Shown piece after piece: positions 9,479 through 19,720 of a stretch of 64,000 nt of DNA. Source of the DNA: Burkholderiales bacterium (GTDB taxonomy: Bacteria; Pseudomonadota; Gammaproteobacteria; Burkholderiales; Casimicrobiaceae); assembly GCA_025354165.1 (NCBI GenBank), contig JANXNI010000029.1, positions 124,001-188,000 on the forward strand, given 5' to 3'. The notes beneath the pieces were generated by a model. The model was given only the letters and a program-made list of their open reading frames with translations, was not told the DNA's origin and made no database searches. Both the position numbers and the translations under genes were made by a program. Position 1 is the first letter of the stretch. The number at the start of each line of letters is the position of its first letter.

Positions 9479-10288
9479 GTGAATCTCTACCGTCGATCAT
9501 TGCTGTCAGGGTTCGTTCTTGCGGCGGCGTTGCTGGCGGGATGCGGCACTGTTGTGCCGACGCCAGCACCGGACTTCGCCGCGCGTACCGTGCTGGCACC
9601 GACCGGCAAGCTACGCGTTGGCGTTTATGCCGGAAGCCCAACGTCGCTTGTTGTTGATCCGAAGACGGGATTGAAAGTAGGCGTCGCGCATGACCTCGGT
9701 CAGAAGCTTGCCAGTGAACTGGGTGTGCCTTTCGAGTTGGTGGAGTTTCGCCGCGTTGCCGAAGTCATCGATGCTTTGAAGATCGGTCGTGTCGATTTCA
9801 CGTTCACAAATGCGACGGCGGTACGCGCAAAGGATGTTGATTTCACGCCGCCTCTGCTGACGGTTGAGCTTGGCTACCTTGTTCCGCCCGGCTCCACGAT
9901 TGCGAATGTTTCTGACATTGATCGGCCCGGCGTTCGCGTGGGCGTTAGCGAAGGCAGCTCATCGCAGGGCACACTTTCAAAGCAATACAAAAGCGCGACG
10001 ATCATTCCCGCGCCGTCGCTCAAGCGTGCAGGTGAAATGCTGATGTCGCGACAGTTAGATGCGTTCGCAACGAATAAAGCGGTACTGTTCGAATTGACGG
10101 ATGCCGTGCCGGGAGCGCGCGTGATCGACGGCCGATGGGGCGAGGAGCACATGGCGATTGCGATCCCGAAAGGACGTGATGCCGGGATGCCTTACCTGCG
10201 CAAATTTGCGGTGGAGACGAAGGCGAGTGGACTATTCAAATCCATCGTCGAAAAGTCCGGCGTGCGCGGCGCAATGAGCGCCAACTGA
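9479..10288 (+). CDS. ABC-type amino-acid-like solute-binding lipoprotein
   Basis: This 269-residue protein has a lipoprotein signal with lipobox LLAGC at about residues 19-23. A family 3 solute-binding domain follows, starting GKLRVGVYAGSPTSL and containing GRVDFTFTNATAVRAKDVDF. The start is GTG with AAGGGA upstream. No permease or ATPase accompanies it, so it is an orphan binding protein inside the lig operon. It may bind a polar or aromatic acid for an unlinked transporter. The ligand is unknown. Confidence 0.85.
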   Translation: MNLYRRSLLSGFVLAAALLAGCGTVVPTPAPDFAARTVLAPTGKLRVGVYAGSPTSLVVDPKTGLKVGVAHDLGQKLASELGVPFELVEFRRVAEVIDALKIGRVDFTFTNATAVRAKDVDFTPPLLTVELGYLVPPGSTIANVSDIDRPGVRVGVSEGSSSQGTLSKQYKSATIIPAPSLKRAGEMLMSRQLDAFATNKAVLFELTDAVPGARVIDGRWGEEHMAIAIPKGRDAGMPYLRKFAVETKASGLFKSIVEKSGVRGAMSAN

Positions 10289-10321
10289 AATTACAAAGAT
10301 TGAACTTAAGGAGATGACGAC

Positions 10322-11314
10322 ATGGTGAATCAATGGAGCGCAAGGGCCGCTTTGCGGTGCGTCGCGGGTATGGGCACGGCTTTGCTGTGCGCGATTCCGC
10401 TGCTGGCATCGGCACAGGCTTACCCTGCGAAAACGGTAAAAATCGTCGTCGGCTATTCGGCTGGCGGCGCGGTGGACATCGTTGCCCGCACCGTTGGCCA
10501 GAGCATGGCAGGAAGCCTGGGCCAGGCGTTCATCGTTGAGAACAAACCAGGCGCAGGGACCAACATCGCCGTTCGCTCGGTGATTGACGCCGCGCCCGAT
10601 GGTTACACGATGCTGCTCGCTGCGAACGCGCTCGCGGCCAACATGGCGCTCTATCAACCCGCGCCGTTTGATGCCGAGCGCGACCTTGTGCCGGTCTCGC
10701 TCGTCGGGCGCGTACCTGTCGTCATCGCGGTGAATGCGCAGGCAGGTTACCCCTCGCTTGCAAGCTTAATCACGGCGGCAAAGGCGAAGCCGGGCGAGCT
10801 GTCGTTCGCTACGCCGGGCAACGGTTCGACGCCGCATCTGGCGGTTGAGCTTTTCGCGCGTGCGGCGGGGATCAAGCTCATGCATGTGCCCTATCGCGGG
10901 GGTGCGCCGGCGATCACCGATGTGATTGGCGGGCAGCTTCCACTGGTCGCTGTGAACGCGCTGGAAGCGCTGCCTCATGTGAAGAGCGGCAAGCTGAAAG
11001 TGCTCGCCGTGATGAGTCCGACGCGCACTGCGATTTTCCCTGACGTGCCGACGATTGCGGAGTCCGGTTTCCCGGGTTTCGAAGCGTCGGTCTGGTACGG
11101 ATTTGTTGCGCCCGCGGCGACGCCAAAACCCATCGTGGCGCTGCTCCACGCCGAAGTGCAGAAAGCATTGCAAACGAAGGAGGTGCGCGAGCGTATGGCG
11201 AGCGTGGGCGGCGAAGTCATTCCCGCCAGCGCGGAGCAGTTCGGCGCGCTGATCCACAGCGAGCGTCTGCGCTACGAAAAACTCGTGCGCGAAGCCAACA
11301 TTAAACCGGACTGA
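10322..11314 (+). CDS. Bug-family (TTT) periplasmic solute-binding protein
   Basis: This 330-residue protein has a signal peptide ending LLASAQA, then YPAKTVKIVVGYSAGGAVD, AFIVENKPGAGT and PDGYTMLLAANALA, all Bug hallmarks. AAGGAG stands 7 nt before the ATG. Its place between ligK and ligI suggests it captures protocatechuate or a related carboxylate in the periplasm. The TctA/TctB partner is not in this window. The 114-bp palindrome C begins 10 nt after its stop. Confidence 0.92.
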   Translation: MVNQWSARAALRCVAGMGTALLCAIPLLASAQAYPAKTVKIVVGYSAGGAVDIVARTVGQSMAGSLGQAFIVENKPGAGTNIAVRSVIDAAPDGYTMLLAANALAANMALYQPAPFDAERDLVPVSLVGRVPVVIAVNAQAGYPSLASLITAAKAKPGELSFATPGNGSTPHLAVELFARAAGIKLMHVPYRGGAPAITDVIGGQLPLVAVNALEALPHVKSGKLKVLAVMSPTRTAIFPDVPTIAESGFPGFEASVWYGFVAPAATPKPIVALLHAEVQKALQTKEVRERMASVGGEVIPASAEQFGALIHSERLRYEKLVREANIKPD

Positions 11315-11324
11315 GATTCGATAC

Positions 11325-11439
11325 AGCTTTTTTTGCGTAACTCAATGTGCACAGGGGATAGATCGCGATTTAACGTAAAGTCAACTATTGCCTAAATTAC
11401 CACCTATCCCCGTTCTACTGGCGGCTGCATCAAAAAGCT
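11325..11439. repeat. 115-bp intergenic palindrome, copy C
   Basis: The ends are AGCTTTTTTTG and CAAAAAGCT, and the centre is AAAGTCAACTATT. CACAGGGGATAG in the left arm pairs with CTATCCCC in the right. One extra T in the terminal T-run explains the 115-bp length. It sits inside the lig operon, between the Bug gene and ligI. Confidence 0.88.
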
Positions 11440-11499
11440 GATTCAGATAAATCGCATGCGTCCACGGCTACAAACTCATCATTGACGAACACGATCACC

Positions 11500-12414
11500 A
11501 TGAAATTTGAAAAAACTCCCGGCTGGCTGGACTGGTATTCCAGCCCGTCCAAGCCCAACTTCAAAGTGCCTGCCGGAGCAGTAGATGCGCACTGCCATGT
11601 GTTCGGCCCCGGCGAGGAATTTCCGTTCGCGCCAGAGCGCAAGTACACGCCCTGCGACGCGTCCAAAGCGCAGTTGTTTGCGCTGCGTGACCATCTTGGA
11701 TTCGCTCGCAATGTCGTCGTGCAGGCCACCTGTCACGGCGCTGATAACAGCGCGATGGTTGACGCGCTTGTTCATAGCAACGGTAAGGCGCGCGGCGTTG
11801 CTACCGTCAAGCGTGGCGTGACGGACGCCGAGTTGCACGCCATGCACACCGCAGGTGTTCGCGGCGTGCGCTTCAACTTCGTCAAGCGATTGGTGGACTT
11901 CACGCCGAAGGAAGAACTGCTGGAAATCGCAAACCGCATCGCGCCGCTAGGTTGGCATGTTGTGATCTATTTCGAGGCCGTTGATTTGCCCGAATTGTGG
12001 GACTTTTTCACGGCGCTGCCGACGACTGTTGTCGTGGACCACATGGGTCGTCCTGATGTGACGAAACCCGTCGACGGCCCGGAGTTTGAACTGTTCGTCA
12101 AGTTCATGCGCGAGCATACGAATGTGTGGTCAAAGGTGAGCTGCCCGGAGCGTTTGTCAGTTACCGGGCCAAAAGCCTTGAACGGCGAACAGAACGCCTA
12201 CCGTGATGTGATTCCGTTCGCAAAACGTATCGTTGACAGCTTTCCGGATCGCGTGTTGTGGGGTACCGACTGGCCGCACCCGAACCTGAAAGATCACATG
12301 CCTGATGACGGCCTGCTGGTCGATTTCATCCCGCATATCGCAACAACGACTGAGCAGCAACAGAAGCTCCTCGTCGACAATCCAATGCGGCTTTACTGGC
12401 CTGAGGAGCAATAG
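11500..12414 (+). CDS. ligI: 2-pyrone-4,6-dicarboxylate hydrolase
   Basis: This amidohydrolase of about 304 residues has VDAHCHVFGPG near the N-terminus, a mid-protein TTVVVDHMGRPDV and a C-terminal VLWGTDWPHPN, matching LigI/PmdD. The enzyme opens 2-pyrone-4,6-dicarboxylate to 4-oxalomesaconate without a divalent metal in characterised members. I chose the ATG at 11500; a TTG at 11482 would add six residues. The ligA ATG follows directly after its TAG, so translation is coupled. Confidence 0.93.
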   Translation: MKFEKTPGWLDWYSSPSKPNFKVPAGAVDAHCHVFGPGEEFPFAPERKYTPCDASKAQLFALRDHLGFARNVVVQATCHGADNSAMVDALVHSNGKARGVATVKRGVTDAELHAMHTAGVRGVRFNFVKRLVDFTPKEELLEIANRIAPLGWHVVIYFEAVDLPELWDFFTALPTTVVVDHMGRPDVTKPVDGPEFELFVKFMREHTNVWSKVSCPERLSVTGPKALNGEQNAYRDVIPFAKRIVDSFPDRVLWGTDWPHPNLKDHMPDDGLLVDFIPHIATTTEQQQKLLVDNPMRLYWPEEQ

Positions 12415-13723
<1,309 letters not shown>

Positions 13724-14677
13724 ATGAGTAAAACGATCAAAGTGGCCCTGGCTGGTGCTGGTGCGTTCGGCACCAAACATCTCGACGCGATCAAACTGAT
13801 TGACGGCGTGGAAGTAATTTCGCTGATCAGCCGCGACCTTGAAAAGACCAAAGAAGCAGCCGCGAAATATGGCATTGGTCACGTCACCACGAACCTCGCC
13901 GATAGCCTTGCGCTTAAGGAAGTTGACGCAGTGATTTTGTGTACGCCCACGCAGATGCATGCCGATCAAAGCATCGCCTGCATGAAGGCGGGCAAGCACG
14001 TGCAGGTGGAGATTCCGCTGGCCGATTCGCTTGCGGGCGCGGAAGCGGTGGCTGCGCTGGCGAAGCAGAGCGGCCTGGTCGCGATGTGTGGCCACACCCG
14101 CCGCTTCAACCCGAGCCATCAGTACGTCCACAACAAGATCAAAGCGGGCCAATTCAACATTCAGCAAATGGATGTGCAGACCTATTTTTTCCGGCGCACC
14201 AACATGAATGCGCTCGGTCAGGCGCGCAGCTGGACAGATCATCTGCTGTGGCATCACGCGGCGCACACCGTGGATCTGTTCGCTTATCAAACCGGTGGCG
14301 AAATTATCAAAGCGAACGCCGTGCAAGGTCCTATCAACCCTGCGCTCGGTATCGCTATGGACATGTCGATTCAGTTGAAGAGCAGCACCGGCGCGATCTG
14401 CGCGCTGTCACTCTCCTTCAACAACGACGGCCCGCTCGGCACCTTCTTCCGCTACATCGGCGACAGCGCGACCTACATTGCGCGCTATGACGACCTGTTC
14501 AACGGCAAGGACGAAAAAATTGATGTGAGCAAAGTGGCTGTTTCAATGAACGGTATTGAGCTACAGGATCGCGAATTTTTCGCTGCGATTCGTGAGGGTC
14601 GTGAACCGAATTCGAGCGTTGCGTCCGTATTGCCGTGCTATCGGGTGTTACATCAGCTAGAGCAGCAACTTGCATAA
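13724..14677 (+). CDS. ligC: 4-carboxy-2-hydroxymuconate-6-semialdehyde dehydrogenase
   Basis: This 317-residue protein of the Gfo/Idh/MocA fold has the dinucleotide motif ALAGAGAFGTKHLDAI and the LigC segments MQTHADQS-like MHADQSIACMKAGKHVQVE and MCGHTRRFNPSHQY. It oxidises the hemiacetal form of the ring-cleavage product with NADP+ to give 2-pyrone-4,6-dicarboxylate, the LigI substrate. It is the last gene of the operon; palindrome D starts 25 nt after its stop. Confidence 0.93.
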   Translation: MSKTIKVALAGAGAFGTKHLDAIKLIDGVEVISLISRDLEKTKEAAAKYGIGHVTTNLADSLALKEVDAVILCTPTQMHADQSIACMKAGKHVQVEIPLADSLAGAEAVAALAKQSGLVAMCGHTRRFNPSHQYVHNKIKAGQFNIQQMDVQTYFFRRTNMNALGQARSWTDHLLWHHAAHTVDLFAYQTGGEIIKANAVQGPINPALGIAMDMSIQLKSSTGAICALSLSFNNDGPLGTFFRYIGDSATYIARYDDLFNGKDEKIDVSKVAVSMNGIELQDREFFAAIREGREPNSSVASVLPCYRVLHQLEQQLA

Positions 14678-14702
14678 CAGTTTTATACTGTTTGTCACTT
14701 AT

Positions 14703-14816
14703 AGCTTTTCGCCAAAAGCACCACTGCATAGGGATTATCTGCCAAATATATGAAAAGTCGATAAGTGGAAAAATGCGCTAACAGCCCCGATGAAATGGGG
14801 CGTGCAACGAAAAGTT
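14703..14816. repeat. 114-bp intergenic palindrome, copy D
   Basis: The ends are AGCTTTTCGCC and CAACGAAAAGTT, and the centre AAAGTCGATAAG is 57 nt from both ends. The left arm has CTGCATAGGGATTA. It lies between the ligC stop and the 3' end of tRNA-Pro. Confidence 0.88.
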
Positions 14817-14839
14817 ATCAAGTGAATCCGACCAGAAAC

Positions 14840-14916
14840 TGGTCGGGGTGAGAGGATTCGAACCTCCGGCCTCTACGTCCCGAACGTAGCGCTCTACCAG
14901 GCTAAGCTACACCCCG
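14840..14916 (-). tRNA. tRNA-Pro (anticodon CGG)
   Basis: The minus strand folds into a full cloverleaf. The acceptor is CGGGGTG/CACCCCG, the D arm has AGCCTGGTAGAGCG, and the anticodon stem CTACG/CGTAG encloses loop TTCGGGA (anticodon CGG). The T arm carries GGTTCGAATCC, and CCA is encoded. It reads CCG codons. It is transcribed away from ispB's direction of termination, in a region bounded by palindrome D. Confidence 0.96.
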
Positions 14917-14945
14917 ATACTGCGTGCGAAACTGCGAAGTACCGC

Positions 14946-15947
14946 TTAAACGTTGCGCTTCACCGCATATTCGCACAATTCTAGCATCCACTTTTTTGCC
15001 TCTGTTTCAGGCAAATTGGCGATTTCACGGGCGGCGGCCTGGGCTTCTTTTTGTGCTCGTTGCAGACTTGCGTCGAGCGCGCCGCATTCTTCCAGCGCCG
15101 CCATCACTTGCGTAAATTGTTCGCGCTCAACGGCGTGCGGTTTGGCGAGCACTTCACGCACCAGCGCTTTGCCGCGTTCGCTGCCACGCTGCAAAGTGAT
15201 GATGATCGGAAGCGTGAGTTTGCCTTCGGCCAAATCATCGCCCAGGCTTTTTCCCATCGAACTGGCATCGCCACGATAGTCGAGCACATCGTCGGCAATC
15301 TGAAAAGCGACGCCGAGCCTGCGAGCGTATTCCGACAGCGCGCGCTCCGCCTCGGGCGCAGCGGCGGCCGCAATGGCCCCCAACGCGCCGGCCGCTTCAA
15401 ACAATTTCGCTGTTTTTGCCTCAATGACCTGCATGTAGTCGGCCTCGGTCAAGTCAAGCCTGCCGAGCGCCATCAATTGCATGACTTCGCCCTCAGCGAT
15501 GCGATTAGTCGCTTCTGATAGCAACGCGAGCACGCGCATCTTGCCGGTGCCGACCATCACCTGAAACGCACGGCTATAAAGAAAGTCGCCAACCAGCACG
15601 CTGGCCGCGTTGCCAAACTCGGCATTCGCCGTGGCCCGCCCGCGACGCAAATCGGACTCGTCAACCACATCGTCGTGGAGCAGCGTGGCGGTGTGAATCA
15701 GCTCCACGGTGGCAGCCAAATCGACCACCAGCGCGGACTTTGAATCAGCACCGAGCGCCTGCGCAGCGAGAAATACTAGCATCGGACGCAGGCGTTTGCC
15801 GCCAGCGGAAACGATGTAGTCAGCAATTGACCGAATGAGAACGACTTCCGAGTCGAGTGTTTTCTGGAGTTGCAGATCGAGGGCAGAAAGCTCATCCCGG
15901 AGATGGTGACGGAGGCTGTCGGACGTGCTCAAACGAGTGGAAATCAT
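14946..15947 (-). CDS. ispB: Polyprenyl (octaprenyl) diphosphate synthase
   Basis: This 333-residue trans-isoprenyl diphosphate synthase has SAGGKRLRPMLVFLA, the first Asp-rich motif LLHDDVVDESDLRRG and the second, FQIADDVLDYRGD. It makes the long-chain side chain of ubiquinone. I chose the ATG at 15947; an upstream in-frame extension of 30 residues has no family similarity. It is divergent from rplU-rpmA, the standard ispB / rplU arrangement in proteobacteria. Confidence 0.93.
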   Translation of the reverse strand: MISTRLSTSDSLRHHLRDELSALDLQLQKTLDSEVVLIRSIADYIVSAGGKRLRPMLVFLAAQALGADSKSALVVDLAATVELIHTATLLHDDVVDESDLRRGRATANAEFGNAASVLVGDFLYSRAFQVMVGTGKMRVLALLSEATNRIAEGEVMQLMALGRLDLTEADYMQVIEAKTAKLFEAAGALGAIAAAAAPEAERALSEYARRLGVAFQIADDVLDYRGDASSMGKSLGDDLAEGKLTLPIIITLQRGSERGKALVREVLAKPHAVEREQFTQVMAALEECGALDASLQRAQKEAQAAAREIANLPETEAKKWMLELCEYAVKRNV

Positions 15948-16021
15948 GTCAAGAATTCTAGGTGACGGCGCGCGCGCGCAGACGAAGAAGTCGGCGCAAT
16001 TGGATCGCAGGGGCATAAAAC

Positions 16022-16050
16022 GTGCAAATTGGCGCAAAACGGGCTATAAT
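16022..16050 (+). promoter_or_regulatory. Probable rplU promoter
   Basis: A perfect -10 box, TATAAT at 16045-16050, lies 81 nt before the rplU start. The sequence 17 nt upstream (GTGCAA) is a poor -35. The leader to the ATG is AT-rich and carries AAAGG near 16116. Confidence 0.5.
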
Positions 16051-16131
16051 TTTGGGCTCTTCGCGATAGATGTGCTTTAAAGGTACTCGATCTCGTGGGG
16101 CAAATAAATCCATCAAAGGTAAGCTCACAAA

Positions 16132-16845
16132 ATGTATGCGGTCATAAAAACCGGCGGGAAGCAGTATCGTGTTTCCGCAGGCGAAAAATTAAAGATAGAA
16201 CAGATACCTGCAGACATCGGCGCCACCATCACTTTCAATGAAGTTCTCGCCGTTGGCGCGGGTGCAGATTTGGTGTTTGGCGCGCCTCTGGTCTCAGGGG
16301 CGAAAGTCGATGCAACGGTTGTCTCGCACGGTCGCGGCGATAAGGTCACCATCTTCAAGATGCGTCGCCGTAAGCACTACCAGCGTCATGGCGGTCATCG
16401 TCAAAACTACACCGAGGTTTTCTTCTCGGCGATCTTCGGTGCCGATGGCACTGAACTGGCCAAGGCAGATATGCCTGTGGCGGTGCCTTATGTTGCAGGC
16501 GCCGCATCTCCGGTAGCGGCAGTTGCAGCAGTTAAGGCGGCGGCTCCAGCCAAGAAAACCGCCAAAGTACGCGGCAAAAAGCGCGACGGTAGCGATGATC
16601 TGGAATTGATCGAAGGCGTAGGCCCGAAGATCGCCGGTCTGCTCGTTGACGCTGGCATCAACACGTTTGATGCATTGTCAAAAGCTTCAGTCGAATCCGT
16701 TCAGGCGGTTCTCGATGCAGGCGGCAGCAAGTTCAACATGGCGAAACCAGAAACCTGGGCCGAGCAAGCTGCTCTGGCTGCTAAAGGTGACTGGGCAGCA
16801 TTCGACAAGCTCACTGAAGAGCTCGTCGGCGGCGTTCGTAAGTAA
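16132..16845 (+). CDS. rplU: Ribosomal protein bL21 with a helix-hairpin-helix C-terminal extension
   Basis: Residues 1-105 are a normal bL21, starting [20 protein letters not shown] and containing [16 protein letters not shown]. The typical betaproteobacterial protein ends there. Here an Ala/Lys-rich linker (about 106-153) leads to a folded-looking domain with [17 protein letters not shown] (hairpin-helix-hairpin), ending near residue 237 with [14 protein letters not shown]. Similar tails are known on bL21 of other phyla, where the function is unclear. Possible roles are rRNA contact or assembly. rpmA follows in the same reading frame after the TAA. Confidence 0.93.
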   Translation: MYAVIKTGGKQYRVSAGEKLKIEQIPADIGATITFNEVLAVGAGADLVFGAPLVSGAKVDATVVSHGRGDKVTIFKMRRRKHYQRHGGHRQNYTEVFFSAIFGADGTELAKADMPVAVPYVAGAASPVAAVAAVKAAAPAKKTAKVRGKKRDGSDDLELIEGVGPKIAGLLVDAGINTFDALSKASVESVQAVLDAGGSKFNMAKPETWAEQAALAAKGDWAAFDKLTEELVGGVRK

Positions 16846-16869
16846 GCAAGTAGGGCTAGGAGTACAACC

Positions 16870-17151
16870 AGGGCACATAAAAATGGCGGCGGATCAACCC
16901 GCAACGGTCGCGATTCCGAATCGAAACGTCTGGGCGTCAAGCGCTACGGCGGTCAACTGATTAACGCTGGCACCATCATCATGCGTCAGCGCGGCACCAC
17001 GATTCATCCAGGCGTCAACGTTGGTATGGGCAAGGATCACACCCTGTTCGCCACGATGATGGGCACGGTTCAATTCGTGGTCAAGGGCGCAAAAAATCGT
17101 ACTTACGCGAATATTGTTCCGTATGTCGCGGCGGTTGCGGCAGCCGAGTAA
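16870..17151 (+). CDS. rpmA: Ribosomal protein bL27, no canonical start codon
   Basis: The frame encodes a complete bL27: [20 protein letters not shown], then [20 protein letters not shown] and an end at VAAAE. AGGAG sits 7 nt upstream, exactly placed for a start, but the codon there is AGG where ATG is expected. No ATG, GTG or TTG occurs in frame between the rplU stop and Met38. Codon 5 is AAT (Asn) where Lys is usual. Either the sequence has an error or the gene uses a non-canonical start. A start at Met38 would delete the peptidyl-transferase-centre tail. obgE, which often follows in relatives, is absent here. Confidence 0.85.
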   Translation, partial: RAHKNGGGSTRNGRDSESKRLGVKRYGGQLINAGTIIMRQRGTTIHPGVNVGMGKDHTLFATMMGTVQFVVKGAKNRTYANIVPYVAAVAAAE

Positions 17152-17163
17152 TCGCTGTTCGCC

Positions 17164-17199
17164 TCGTAAAAAAAGCACCCTCGGGTGCTTTTTTTACGA
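17164..17199. terminator. Strong bidirectional intrinsic terminator after rpmA
   Basis: A perfect 17-bp inverted repeat surrounds GCACCC-TC-GGGTGC, with A7 on the left and T7 on the right. It lies 12 nt after the rpmA stop. The symmetric A and T tracts let it work for both strands. Confidence 0.93.
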
Positions 17200-17227
17200 C
17201 TTGCTTTTTTGAAGGTTCGAATGCTTT

Positions 17228-17292
17228 TGTGGCAGTGGCTTTGGCCGCGAAAGGACGTGGCACGGGCAATCGCGGCTAAAGCGGTTCCCACA
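17228..17292. repeat. GGAGCGGCTT-type inverted repeat, degenerate copy 1
   Basis: The left arm GTGGCAGTGGCTTTGGCCG and right arm CGGCTAAAGCGGTTCCCAC are diverged versions of the arms seen at 33324, 37835 and 44206. It sits between the rpmA terminator and the lptG stop. Confidence 0.65.
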
Positions 17293-17320
17293 ACATAGTG
17301 CACTGAGCCCCGAAGGCCCG

Positions 17321-18394
17321 TTACCGCCGCTCTAACCGATACAGCATCACCGCGCCCGCCGATAAAAAAATCAGTCCCGGCAGCACCGCCCCGAGCACCG
17401 GTGGCCATTCGTGCAGCAGCGCCAGATATGAGAACAAACGGTTGAATACGATGAACACCAGGCCGAGCAAAATGCCGACGAAGATTCGCGTTCCGATGCC
17501 GCTTGCGCGCTGCTGAATCTGCGCAAACGGCATCGCCAATAGCATCAATACGCAGGTCGCCAGTGGATAGAAAAACTTGCCCCACAGCGCAACCTCAAAC
17601 CGTCGCGAATCCTGATTATTCGCTCTCAGGTGCGAGATGTACTCCCACAGTCCTGCGATCGATAGACGTTCTGGCTCAATTTGCAGCACTGACAACATAT
17701 TCGGCGTCAGCACCGTGTTCCAGGCCATGTGCTCATATTGCTGCACGCTCACACCACCGCCCACCGCGAACGTGGTTTCCAGCACCTGATTGAGTCGCCA
17801 TTGCTGGCCGTTCTGAAAGGTCGCGCCATCCGCAATCAGGGTACGCGCCAGTGTGGTCGCGTCGGAGTACTGAAACACGCGCACCGTCTTCAACGTTCCG
17901 TCAGGCAATACGCTGGCGATATTGATGAAAGTGTTGCCATCCTTGAACCAGAACCCGGTCTCGAACGCGCGTCCGACCAGCGGACGCTCGCCAGAAAAGG
18001 CGCGAACCCGCATTACCAGCTGTTCGGCCCGTGGTACGACATATTCACCCACCACAAACACGATGCCCGCGATCACGAGGCTCACACTCAGCAGCACGCC
18101 CGCCACCTGTAACACCGAAATCCCCGATGTTCGCATCACGCCGTATTCACTGTTGGCCGCCAACTGCGCGAGCGCGAACAGCGTGCCGATCAGCGCTGCG
18201 ACGGGCAGCAATTCATAGAGAAATCCCGGAATTTTCGCTGCCACGAGTACCAGTATCTGTGTAGTATTGAGCGCCTTGAGCGAACCCAGTTCTGCTAGCA
18301 AATCGTAGAAGACCCACAGCATCAGCAGCGCCGCCAAAACAGACAGCGTTGATAGCGCAACTTCCTTGGCGATGTAGCGACTTAGCGTCTTCAC
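17321..18394 (-). CDS. lptG: LPS export permease LptG
   Basis: This 357-residue YjgP/YjgQ-family protein starts MKTLSRYIAKEVALSTLSVL. It has membrane helices at both ends and a periplasmic beta-jellyroll domain in the middle. With LptF and LptB it extracts lipopolysaccharide from the inner membrane for the Lpt bridge. Its ATG overlaps the lptF stop by 4 nt. The C-terminal helices include GIGTRIFVGILLGLVFIVF. Confidence 0.93.
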   Translation of the reverse strand: MKTLSRYIAKEVALSTLSVLAALLMLWVFYDLLAELGSLKALNTTQILVLVAAKIPGFLYELLPVAALIGTLFALAQLAANSEYGVMRTSGISVLQVAGVLLSVSLVIAGIVFVVGEYVVPRAEQLVMRVRAFSGERPLVGRAFETGFWFKDGNTFINIASVLPDGTLKTVRVFQYSDATTLARTLIADGATFQNGQQWRLNQVLETTFAVGGGVSVQQYEHMAWNTVLTPNMLSVLQIEPERLSIAGLWEYISHLRANNQDSRRFEVALWGKFFYPLATCVLMLLAMPFAQIQQRASGIGTRIFVGILLGLVFIVFNRLFSYLALLHEWPPVLGAVLPGLIFLSAGAVMLYRLERR

Positions 18395-19515
18395 GCGGTC
18401 GCCTTGCCAGTATCTGTACTGCCAGATTGACGACTACGTGAGCCGAACACCGCACCTCGAAAGCGACGGTAGAAAACGGCGGCCACCCCGAGCGCCAGCA
18501 CGCCGTGAAACAAAATTAGCGCCGCCGGCAATCCGATTGCCTGCTTGTCAATTTGTGCCTGCATGATGTTCAACAAATTGAGCGAAATCATCGCGAGCAA
18601 AATCGCCAGAATCATGTTGACGGATCGCCCAAGCCTGGGATTGACATACGCCAGCGGAATCGCCAAAAACACCAGCGACAAACCTACCAGCGGCACAGAC
18701 AATCGATAGAACACTTGCCCCAGTCCCGATGGCGTGCCTTCACGCAGGAGCGTCGCCGTGTCCTTGGCGCGCTCCTCAAACGGATCGTCCTTGATTTCGC
18801 TCGTGTTGGTACGAATACCGTAGCGCTCAAAGCTCGCCGTTTCATACTCGTTCGGCCCTGCCTTGGCAGAGATGCGTTTTACGCGATGGCCGTTTTCAAG
18901 AATGATGTAGCGATCGCCATTGGTGTCCTGATACAAAAGACCTTCTTTCGCGCGCGTCAGCGTCTGACCATTCGGGTCATCGGCGAACACAAAAACGTTT
19001 TTGATCTTGCCGCTGATCAGATCCACGCCTTCAACGAAGTACACCTGTTTGTTTTTGCGCAGCTCCTGAAACAGGCCGGGCGCCAACACCGAGAGTTCAT
19101 CGCGCGCTTCAAGCACGCGCCGGTACTCAATCGTGCGCCGCTCAGCCCACGGCGACAGCGCCGTCGACAGCGCCATCGCGATGATCAAAAGCGGCACGGC
19201 AAAGGTCAGCACCGGACGAATCCACGACATCAGGCTCTGCCCGCTGCTCATCCAGATCGCCATCTCGCTGTCTCGCCACGCCCGGGAAAGCGTGAGCAGC
19301 ACGGCAACGAATGTCGCGATCACGATCAGCGGGGCCAGCAATGTGACGATGCGGAATCCGACCAGCGGCACCAGCGCATCGATCGGCACCGAGCCCGCAG
19401 AGGCCGCGCCGATTAGTTTGACAAAGATTTGCGCTACAAAAATCGCAACCAGCACCACGAACACAAAGATCGCGTTGGTCGTGAGTTCGCGCAGCAAAGC
19501 GCGTCGAAAAATCAT
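18391..19515 (-). CDS. lptF: LPS export permease LptF
   Basis: This 374-residue LptF starts MIFRRALLRELTTNAIFVF and has the conserved VALLTLSRAWRDSEMAIWMS-type cytoplasmic segment (here VAVLLTLSRAWRDSEM). A beta-jellyroll domain and three C-terminal helices follow. It pairs with LptG from the same operon. It is divergent from pepA, as in many beta- and gammaproteobacteria. Confidence 0.93.
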   Translation of the reverse strand: MIFRRALLRELTTNAIFVFVVLVAIFVAQIFVKLIGAASAGSVPIDALVPLVGFRIVTLLAPLIVIATFVAVLLTLSRAWRDSEMAIWMSSGQSLMSWIRPVLTFAVPLLIIAMALSTALSPWAERRTIEYRRVLEARDELSVLAPGLFQELRKNKQVYFVEGVDLISGKIKNVFVFADDPNGQTLTRAKEGLLYQDTNGDRYIILENGHRVKRISAKAGPNEYETASFERYGIRTNTSEIKDDPFEERAKDTATLLREGTPSGLGQVFYRLSVPLVGLSLVFLAIPLAYVNPRLGRSVNMILAILLAMISLNLLNIMQAQIDKQAIGLPAALILFHGVLALGVAAVFYRRFRGAVFGSRSRQSGSTDTGKATA

Positions 19516-19720
19516 GTATTGGGGGCAGTCTTACTTGGGGCTGCAATGCGGTTCTAGAAATTCACTTTATCGGGATGCAGTGTTAGGCGCGCGGCACGGA
19601 GCAACCGGAATGTACGCTTTTGTACATGAGGATTGCGAGTGCCGCGCAACGACACAATGCGCCCGAGAAATGAATTTATAGAACTGCATTTAGCGATAAT
19701 TAGAGAGTTTACCTACCTAC

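Noticed and set aside
16883-16960. ATG at 16883 as the rpmA start
   Set aside because: It is in a different frame from bL27 and gives an unrelated short peptide.
18553-19416. Long Arg/His/Gln-rich + strand frame over lptF
   Set aside because: Composition is that of an antisense shadow and lptF is unambiguous.
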